A stretch of 64,000 bases of DNA from Bacteroidales bacterium (GTDB lineage Bacteria > Bacteroidota > Bacteroidia > Bacteroidales > UBA932): contig JAFZOK010000013.1 in assembly GCA_017550655.1 (NCBI GenBank), positions 248,001 to 312,000 of the forward strand, read 5' to 3'. Made by a program: the position numbers and the translations under genes. Positions within the stretch are counted from its first letter, which is position 1; every line of letters starts with the position of its first letter. Positions 59,812-64,000 of this stretch are shown here, piece by piece. The notes below the pieces were generated by a model. That model worked only from the letters and a program-made list of their open reading frames with translations, made no database searches and was not told where the DNA came from.

Positions 59812-61245
59812 TCAATTCTTCAGAAGAAGCCTCTGTATCTTCCCCGATGCCGTCTTTGGAATGCTATCCACAATCTCGAAACATTCCGGCACCTTGTAGT
59901 TTTCAAGATTTTTCATCATCACCTTCTTTACCTGCTCGAAATCAACATCCTTGCTGCAGACGCAGAAAGCCTTAACCTTTTCTCCCAGAACATCATCGTG
60001 AATTCCGATGCAGGCGGATTCTTCTATGCCGTCTATAGTGTCCAGCACTTCTTCCACCTCTATCGGGCTGACCTTCTTTCCCCCGACGTTGATTATTTCC
60101 TTCTTCCTGCTGACCATATAAATGAATCCGTCGCTGTCTATATGCCCCCAGTCTCCTGTGCGGAAATAATCTCCGAAAAAGTCGCCTGCAAACACCCGCG
60201 GAGGTTGACCCCAGTATCCCGAGCAAACATGGTCTCCCTTGACGCAGATTTCTCCGTCTTCTCCGGGAGAAACCCTCCTGCCATCTTCGGAGAAAATTGC
60301 AATGTCCGTATTCGGCGACGGTTTTCCTACTGACATAAGATGCTCCATGTCGTCGTGGAAGCTTATAAAAGCACTACGGGAGGCTTCGGTAAGCCCATAG
60401 TGCATGCAGATGCGGGTATTTGGAAGCAACTGCATCAGCTTCTGCTTGTTTTCCAGAGACATGAAAGCGCTTCCTATCTCGATATATCTTAACCGGGAAG
60501 CAAACTGGCCGATTTTGTCACCGCTCATTTTCAGGATATAGGACCAGCTTGCCGGAACCATCCCGAAGCCGGTGACACGGCATCTCTCCATCTCCCCGAA
60601 AAATTTCTTCATGCTGGCAAAACTCCCCAGCATTACAAGAGTTCCGCCCTTGGCTAAAACGCAGCGAAGCCTTCCGAGCCCAAATGAATGGCTGATCGGA
60701 AGGGCCAGCAGTTCAATATCTTCCGCGGTGTTTTCTATGAATGTGTTTATATTGACGGCGGCGGCCATCTGGTTTTTAAAGGTCAGCGTGACACCCTTAG
60801 GAAGCCCCGTTGTTCCCGTAGTGAAAAGAAGATCCGCCACATCTTCTTCCTTCGGGAGAGGAAGAACCGCGGACGGATAATCTGAAGCTATGCTCTCAAA
60901 AGGCAGCACTTCCGCCTGGCCGTGATTGCGCAGCTCGCCGGTAATAAAAGCCGGCTTTGAAACATCTATGATTCTGGACAGTCTGGTCTGGTTGGTTTCC
61001 GGATCTATCGGCACGCATATCATGCCGGCCAAATGAGCTCCAAAATATGTATAGACAAACTCAAGGCTCTTGCTTGCAGACAATATTACCCTGTCTCCCC
61101 TTTCCGCATGGCTTAGGAACCAGGAGGCCTTTCCCGATATTTCCTTCCAGAGATCCCCGTAAGTTATTTCCGTGTTGCCGGACACCAGGGCAGTTTTCTG
61201 CGGACAGGAAAGCGAATGGTTTTGTATCAGACCTTCAATTGTCAC
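59812..61245 (-). CDS. AMP-dependent acyl synthetase/ligase
   Basis: 477 residues. LLFTTGTTGLPKGVTLTFK is the ATP-binding P-loop (142-151), MHYGLTEASRSAF the A5 motif, YFRTGDWGHIDSDGFIYMVSRKKEIINVGGKKVSP the A7-A8 core, and PKTASGKIQR near the C-terminus carries the catalytic Lys. It activates a carboxylic acid as acyl-AMP and passes it to CoA or, judging from the ACP gene 7 nt upstream, to ACP. It precedes the LuxE-LuxC fusion by 12 nt. Confidence 0.92.
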   Translation of the reverse strand: MTIEGLIQNHSLSCPQKTALVSGNTEITYGDLWKEISGKASWFLSHAERGDRVILSASKSLEFVYTYFGAHLAGMICVPIDPETNQTRLSRIIDVSKPAFITGELRNHGQAEVLPFESIASDYPSAVLPLPKEEDVADLLFTTGTTGLPKGVTLTFKNQMAAAVNINTFIENTAEDIELLALPISHSFGLGRLRCVLAKGGTLVMLGSFASMKKFFGEMERCRVTGFGMVPASWSYILKMSGDKIGQFASRLRYIEIGSAFMSLENKQKLMQLLPNTRICMHYGLTEASRSAFISFHDDMEHLMSVGKPSPNTDIAIFSEDGRRVSPGEDGEICVKGDHVCSGYWGQPPRVFAGDFFGDYFRTGDWGHIDSDGFIYMVSRKKEIINVGGKKVSPIEVEEVLDTIDGIEESACIGIHDDVLGEKVKAFCVCSKDVDFEQVKKVMMKNLENYKVPECFEIVDSIPKTASGKIQRLLLKN

Positions 61246-61252
61246 GCCCGGT

Positions 61253-61492
61253 TTAGTTTTTCTTGCTCTCGATTGCCTTAACGATATCGTTTACATCCTC
61301 TATTTCCATCATCTCCTCAGGCTCGAAACTGATTTCGAAATTCTCCTCCACCTGGGACAGAATAGACAGATGTCCCATAGAATCCCAGGCCGGGAAATCT
61401 CCAACTGTGCTGTCCGGCGTAACCTCTGTCTTGTCTACCTCACATACCGAAGCTACAATCTCGATTACTTTTTGCAAAACATCCATATTCAT
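61253..61492 (-). CDS. Acyl carrier protein
   Basis: 79 residues. The phosphopantetheine site is WDSMGH (S38), within EVTPDSTVGDFPAWDSMGHL; four-helix ACP outline with an acidic C-terminal half (FEPEEMMEIEDVND). The Trp just before DSM is unusual for fatty-acid ACPs, which have LDS, and points to a dedicated carrier. It lies between the transketolase C subunit and the AMP ligase. Activation would need a phosphopantetheinyl transferase such as the one at 15610. Confidence 0.93.
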   Translation of the reverse strand: MNMDVLQKVIEIVASVCEVDKTEVTPDSTVGDFPAWDSMGHLSILSQVEENFEISFEPEEMMEIEDVNDIVKAIESKKN

Positions 61493-61496
61493 TGAT

Positions 61497-62456
61497 TCAT
61501 TTTAATTTTCCCAAAATTGCCTCAGCGACTCCCTCTGCGCTCAAGCCCGCCTCCTGAAGCATACAGGCGTAACTCCCCACCTTTATGTTGCCGTCTCCGA
61601 AACCTATTCTCAGCAATGGCGGATGCTTTGCCATTCCGCCAAGGAATTCGGACACAGCACCGCCCAACCCTCCAAAATTACGGTGCTCTTCCATCGTGAC
61701 CAGAATTTTCCTTTCAAGGTTTATGGCTCCGGTATCCAGAGGCTTTATCGTATGCATATTAACCACTGAGGCCTGAACGCCATTCGACTCCAAAAGTTGT
61801 GCCGCCCCCATAGCGGTCTTTACCATGCTGCCCGTGGCAAGTATTTCCACATCATTTCCTTCTCTCAGCCTTATGGCCCGGCCAATGGAAAAATCATAGT
61901 CCTGGCCGTATACGGAAGGAACGCCCGGTCCGCCGAACAGCCTTATATACACAGGCCCGTCATAGGACATCGCCGCATCAAGAGCTTTCGCGGCCTCCAG
62001 GGAGTCACAAGGAGAAACCACCGCCAGAGACGGAACCATCCTCATCAGAGCCAAGTCCTCGACAGCAAAATGAGTATTGCCGAAATACTGAAGAGAAAGG
62101 CCCGACGCAATGCCTACTATAATCAGAGGGAAATTCATATAGCCGGCGTACTGCCTAATCTGCTCAAAGCTTCTCATGGACAGGAAGCACGACTGTGCCA
62201 CACAAATCGGTCTTATGCCCTCAGACGCAAGACCGGCCGCTGTTCCTATCAGATTCTGCTCGGCGATGCCCACATTGATGAAACGTTCCGGATAGGTTGC
62301 CTTAAACTTGTCCAGGCCGGCCGGAGTGGACATATCTGCAGAAAGCACCCTGAAATCGCTACGGCTTTGGGCAATTTCCATAAGAGCCATTCCAAAGGCA
62401 CTTCCTCCCTGTCCCGCCATGGACATAAGCTTGATGTTGAATTTACTCCAGTCCAT
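61497..62456 (-). CDS. Transketolase C-terminal subunit
   Basis: 319 residues with the pyrimidine-binding and C-terminal transketolase domains: TPAGLDKFKATYPERFINVGIAEQN carries the invariant Glu, FLSMRSFEQIRQYAGYMNFPL, GPVYIRLFGG and VTMEEHRNFGGLGGAVSE follow. It works only with the N-terminal subunit, encoded in the next gene upstream with a 14-nt overlap. Two-gene transketolases transfer two-carbon ketol units between sugars. The pair in a polysaccharide cluster suggests synthesis of a special ketose or C2 unit. Confidence 0.92.
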   Translation of the reverse strand: MDWSKFNIKLMSMAGQGGSAFGMALMEIAQSRSDFRVLSADMSTPAGLDKFKATYPERFINVGIAEQNLIGTAAGLASEGIRPICVAQSCFLSMRSFEQIRQYAGYMNFPLIIVGIASGLSLQYFGNTHFAVEDLALMRMVPSLAVVSPCDSLEAAKALDAAMSYDGPVYIRLFGGPGVPSVYGQDYDFSIGRAIRLREGNDVEILATGSMVKTAMGAAQLLESNGVQASVVNMHTIKPLDTGAINLERKILVTMEEHRNFGGLGGAVSEFLGGMAKHPPLLRIGFGDGNIKVGSYACMLQEAGLSAEGVAEAILGKLK

Positions 62457-63282
62457 ATTCTGCCTTGATTTCCTTTACAGCCTGCTCGTATTTCTTGCGC
62501 GTAAGCAGGCAATGGTGGGACAATTTATTGTTTTCCAGGAAAGATATTCCGTGAGCCTTAACGGTATTTGCAATTATCGCCACCGGTTTGTCTGATTTTC
62601 TTCCAAAGGCCTCCGTAAGCTCGCTCAAAGAATGTCCGTCAACCGTTACCGCGTCAAAACCGAAAGAAGTGAACTTGTCTTCCAGGGAAGAGAGGGCCAT
62701 AACATCCTCCGTAAGTCCGTCTACCTGATAGTTGTTCCTGTCAACGATTACCGTAAGGTTATTAAGTTTCATGTTTGAGGCGGACATCAGCGATTCCCAA
62801 ACCATCCCTTCGTCCAATTCTCCGTCTCCAGCAAGCACAAACACCCGGTTGTCCAGTCCTTTGTCTTTGCAAGCCCTCGCCACGCCGGTGGCAAAAGATA
62901 TTCCCAGACCCAGGCTTCCCCCTGAAAACTCTATTCCCTTGGACAGGTTTCTTGCGGCGTGCCCATAGAAAGACGTTCCGTCCTTTTCGAAAGATTCCAG
63001 ATCTTCTTCCGCTAGAAATCCTTTCTTCCAAAGAGCTGTGTAATAAGCAAGTACACAGTGACCCTTGCTTATTATTACCCTATCCCTGGCATTATCCTCC
63101 ATAGACCGGATATTCGCAACGGAATACAGCGCCGCCAGAATCTCCATCGCAGAGAAACCACCCCCGATATGAGAGCCGAAACTTGAGGTAACGGCCATAT
63201 CCAAAGCTTTAAGTTTCATTTGGAGACAGTCTGCCTCCAATTGCCTTAAGTCTGTCACTTGTCTTTTTTCTTTATCAAACAA
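62443..63282 (-). CDS. Transketolase N-terminal (TPP-binding) subunit
   Basis: 279 residues. ISKGHCVLAYYTALWKKG, then SLGLGISFATGVARA and GDGELDEGMVWES (152-164) with VIVDRNNYQ give the GDG-x-N thiamine-diphosphate/Mg motif. It binds the cofactor half of the split transketolase. It overlaps the C subunit gene by 14 nt and the upstream NeuD-like gene by 28 nt, showing a tight operon. Confidence 0.92.
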   Translation of the reverse strand: MFDKEKRQVTDLRQLEADCLQMKLKALDMAVTSSFGSHIGGGFSAMEILAALYSVANIRSMEDNARDRVIISKGHCVLAYYTALWKKGFLAEEDLESFEKDGTSFYGHAARNLSKGIEFSGGSLGLGISFATGVARACKDKGLDNRVFVLAGDGELDEGMVWESLMSASNMKLNNLTVIVDRNNYQVDGLTEDVMALSSLEDKFTSFGFDAVTVDGHSLSELTEAFGRKSDKPVAIIANTVKAHGISFLENNKLSHHCLLTRKKYEQAVKEIKAEYGLE

Positions 63283-63899
63283 ATCGCGGGATTTCCAAAA
63301 TATGTGGAATCATCCTTTGTGTCTTTCATAATAACGCTTCCGGTTCCAATAACCGTGTTGTTTCCTATGGAGAAAGTCTGGAGCACAGTGGCGTTCACTC
63401 CAAAATAGTTCCCGTTCCCAATGTTGCAGGCGCCGCAAACCTTGGTGCCAAGCATCATTGAATTATAGTCTCCCACGGTAACGTCATGGCCCAGCGCGAT
63501 GTGGTTGTTGAGGATGTTGAAGTCTCCGATAGCCACATTAAGGCTTATCAGACACCCCACTCCCACAATGTTTCCACGGCCCATTTTGTAATCGTCCTCC
63601 TTGAAGAAACAGCAATCAGGACATATTATATTCGGGAAATACAGGTTTCCTCCCGTCAGGCGCTCTACAATGGCCTTTCTTTTTGCCGGATTGCCCACGG
63701 CAATCACCACTCCCGTTTCTCTTTCAAGGCGGTTAAGGTCTTCAACCGGACCGAGCACACAGTCCTTTCCTGCCAGGGCGGGATTGTCGTCAAAGAAACC
63801 TATAAGATTCCACTTCTGTTCCTTCTTGTTGATCATGTCTATGAAGCAAGCCACCTCACGGCCCATTCCTCCATAGCCCACAATTGCAATATCTTTCAT
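63255..63899 (-). CDS. NeuD-like sugar O-/N-acetyltransferase (left-handed beta-helix)
   Basis: 214 residues. An N-terminal Rossmann-like PglD_N domain (AIVGYGGMGREVACFID, GFFDDNPALAGKDC) is followed by hexapeptide repeats from ~95 (GRGNIVGVGCLIS, AIGDFNILNNHIALGHDVTVGDY) to ~205 (GNNTVIGTGSVIMKD, FGNPA). The NeuD/PglD family transfers acetyl groups to sugars or UDP-sugars; the exact acceptor is unknown. It overlaps the transketolase N subunit gene by 28 nt and starts 6 nt after the next upstream stop. Confidence 0.9.
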   Translation of the reverse strand: MKDIAIVGYGGMGREVACFIDMINKKEQKWNLIGFFDDNPALAGKDCVLGPVEDLNRLERETGVVIAVGNPAKRKAIVERLTGGNLYFPNIICPDCCFFKEDDYKMGRGNIVGVGCLISLNVAIGDFNILNNHIALGHDVTVGDYNSMMLGTKVCGACNIGNGNYFGVNATVLQTFSIGNNTVIGTGSVIMKDTKDDSTYFGNPAICLIKKKDK

Positions 63900-63905
63900 T
63901 TTCTG

Positions 63906-64000
63906 TTAATTATGTCCATTAAAACCTTCTTTGGCCGCCGCACTTTCTCCGGTAATGCCTTCTCTTATCACCACCTTTTTGGCTGTAATGAAAAGAGTCT
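63906..64000 (-). CDS. C-terminal end of an unidentified gene in the polysaccharide operon (partial)
   Basis: An open frame enters from the window edge and ends at a TAA (63908-63906), giving about 31 residues: TLFITAKKVVIREGITGESA and then AAKEGFNGHN. It is 6 nt upstream of the NeuD-like gene on the same strand and in a tight operon, so it is very likely coding. Too short for a family call. Confidence 0.5.
   Translation of the reverse strand, partial: TLFITAKKVVIREGITGESAAAKEGFNGHN

Overview
The window looks like chromosomal DNA of an uncultured or poorly known member of the Bacteroidales (Bacteroidota). The evidence is the TAnnTTTG -7 promoter boxes in front of many genes, lipoproteins with a Cys-Lys-Glu-Asp start, fimbrillin-like and FISUMP-type surface proteins, a CarboxypepD-reg TonB receptor with DUF4876 and DUF6850 partners, a GldE plus phosphopantetheinyl transferase pair, an S28/PS-10 peptidase, gingipain-like C25 proteins and a Wza/Wzc/CpsB capsule block. 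No rRNA, integrase, transposase or CRISPR array is visible.

Layout. 1-316: end of a secreted protein. 320-1962: a three-gene hipBST-like toxin-antitoxin operon with paired operators and a terminator. 2006-9518: a surface-protein locus made of two modules, each a ~48-residue acidic peptide followed by a fimbrillin/FISUMP lipoprotein, and closed by a membrane-spanning AraC-type regulator. 9515-23113: housekeeping and envelope genes (a peptidase-like beta-barrel protein, a Na/Pi cotransporter, gldE, a phosphopantetheinyl transferase, groESL, a deaminase, tRNA-Gln, a DUF5106 lipoprotein, a C69 dipeptidase, ispE). 23120-28749 (minus): parDE, an AGCS symporter, a lipoprotein, a LolC/E-like permease, rbfA and tyrS. 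28827-31958 (minus): small accessory genes, including an XRE-ImmA/PIN/XRE cassette with a perfect operator dyad. 32175-35544: an S28 peptidase, a DUF2156 protein and an unknown secreted protein. 35912-46281 (minus): two tandem gingipain-like/HEAT proteins and a TonB receptor-DUF4876-DUF6850 uptake operon. 46497-64000: cell-surface polysaccharide biosynthesis.

The polysaccharide region has an export block (Wza, Wzc with a (Gly-Tyr)10 tail, CpsB, a glycosyltransferase, an FkbH-like HAD protein) and a biosynthesis block (NeuD-like acetyltransferase, split transketolase, acyl carrier protein, AMP ligase, a LuxE-LuxC fusion, GNAT, polysaccharide deacetylase). The second block has what is needed to activate an acyl group, carry it on ACP and reduce it to an aldehyde. 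It may make an unusual sugar modification.

Beyond genes, three signals stand out. The octamer CTCAGCGA/TCGCTGAG occurs at least 23 times against about 2 expected. Two intergenic elements of exactly 114 nt (20504-20617 and 35722-35835) share terminal inverted repeats and an internal hairpin whose sequence differs but whose pairing is kept; both follow local tandem duplications. A clean sigma-54-type -24/-12 sequence lies upstream of groES. Several promoters overlap perfect dyads.
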